From a bacterium (GTDB taxonomy: Bacteria > UBA8248): a DNA stretch of 52,934 nt. Made by a program: the position numbers and the translations under genes. Location of the stretch: positions 1-52,934 of the forward strand of contig JAJDYR010000031.1 in NCBI GenBank assembly GCA_022825065.1, in the 5' to 3' direction. Under the pieces are notes generated by a model. The model saw nothing but the letters and a program-made list of their open reading frames with translations. It had not been told where the DNA came from and made no database searches. Within the stretch, counting starts at the first letter, position 1, and each line of letters opens with the position of its first letter. Of this stretch, positions 52,800-52,934 are shown in pieces.

Positions 52800-52934
52800 T
52801 CTGTTGAAAAACCCCGTTTTGAAGCGGGCGGTATGGCGTCTCACGCGGCCTGGGAGAGGGAGCCCAATCGGCGCGTGAGGTCGCGGAGAACGCGCGGACG
52901 GCGTCTCCGGGCGGCGCAGGCTCTCCACAGGGCG
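52798..52934 (-). mobile_element. Probable end of an insertion sequence (partial)
   Basis: GGTCTGTTGAAAAACCCC (52798-52815) resembles the ends of the small elements in this window. Just inside it, a minus-strand frame runs from the window edge to a TGA at 52841-52843 and encodes ALWRACAARRRRPRVLRDLT followed by RRLGSLSQAA. A basic C-terminus stopping about 25 bases from a terminal repeat is what a transposase gene would show. The family cannot be named from 30 residues. Confidence 0.4.

Noticed and set aside
1..52934. CRISPR array
   Set aside because: The repeats are palindromes of varying sequence and spacing with no regular spacer length, and no cas gene is present.

Overview
This is a GC-rich window from a Gram-negative bacterium. 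The Gram-negative reading rests on a TonB-dependent outer-membrane receptor, several Sec-type periplasmic binding proteins and a YceI protein. The gene mix (many ABC uptake systems, amidohydrolases, cyclase-family hydrolases, acyl-CoA dehydrogenase, LLM oxidoreductase, long Mrp operon) and the heavy load of palindromic intergenic repeats fit an environmental Proteobacteria- or Tectomicrobia-like lineage. The taxon cannot be fixed from the sequence alone. No rRNA, tRNA or CRISPR array was seen.

Layout. (1) 0.1-9.3 kb: single genes (orphan SulP-type STAS/cNMP protein, M20 peptidase, acyl-CoA dehydrogenase, MsrB, VOC protein, DUF1772 membrane protein, asparaginase-like protein) separated by long intergenic stretches made almost entirely of repeats. 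(2) 9.5-36.2 kb: a block of about 26.7 kb without those repeats. Near-identical AT-rich 44-bp sequences lie at its two ends in inverted orientation. It holds a NitT/TauT-type ABC operon with an amidohydrolase; a divergent pair of cyclase-family hydrolases; a large minus-strand cluster (ThDP enzyme, DapA-family lyase, Dpp-type ABC transporter, MBL hydrolase, second amidohydrolase, LVIVD propeller); an EamA permease; a stretch of gene fragments (HTH, phosphoesterase, group II intron reverse transcriptase, relaxase) around an intact DhaL-DegV protein; a TonB receptor; a frameshifted HU gene; and VOC, 2Fe-2S and LLM proteins. (3) 36.3-52.9 kb: repeats resume around an MBL lactonase-like gene, a complete mrpABCDEFG antiporter operon interrupted by a repeat cluster between B and C, YceI, an arsC-aquaporin pair, an MpaB/Lcp-type DUF2236 protein and a ferric-iron/phosphonate-type ABC importer. 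The right edge probably enters an insertion sequence.

How the genes work together. The central block reads as import plus breakdown of small organic acids or amides: two importers, two ACMSD-like amidohydrolases, two Mn/Zn cyclase-family hydrolases, a class I lyase and a ThDP decarboxylase or ligase. A Fur-like operator lies between the divergent operons. The substrate is unknown and the pathway is inference.

The most unusual features are non-coding: a modular set of intergenic elements sharing TTGTTGAAAAAG-type ends, a family of palindromes with constant GTAGGGGC/GCCCCTAC flanks and varying palindromic cores, C7/G7 hairpin elements whose arms vary together, and the inverted AT-rich arms around the repeat-free block.
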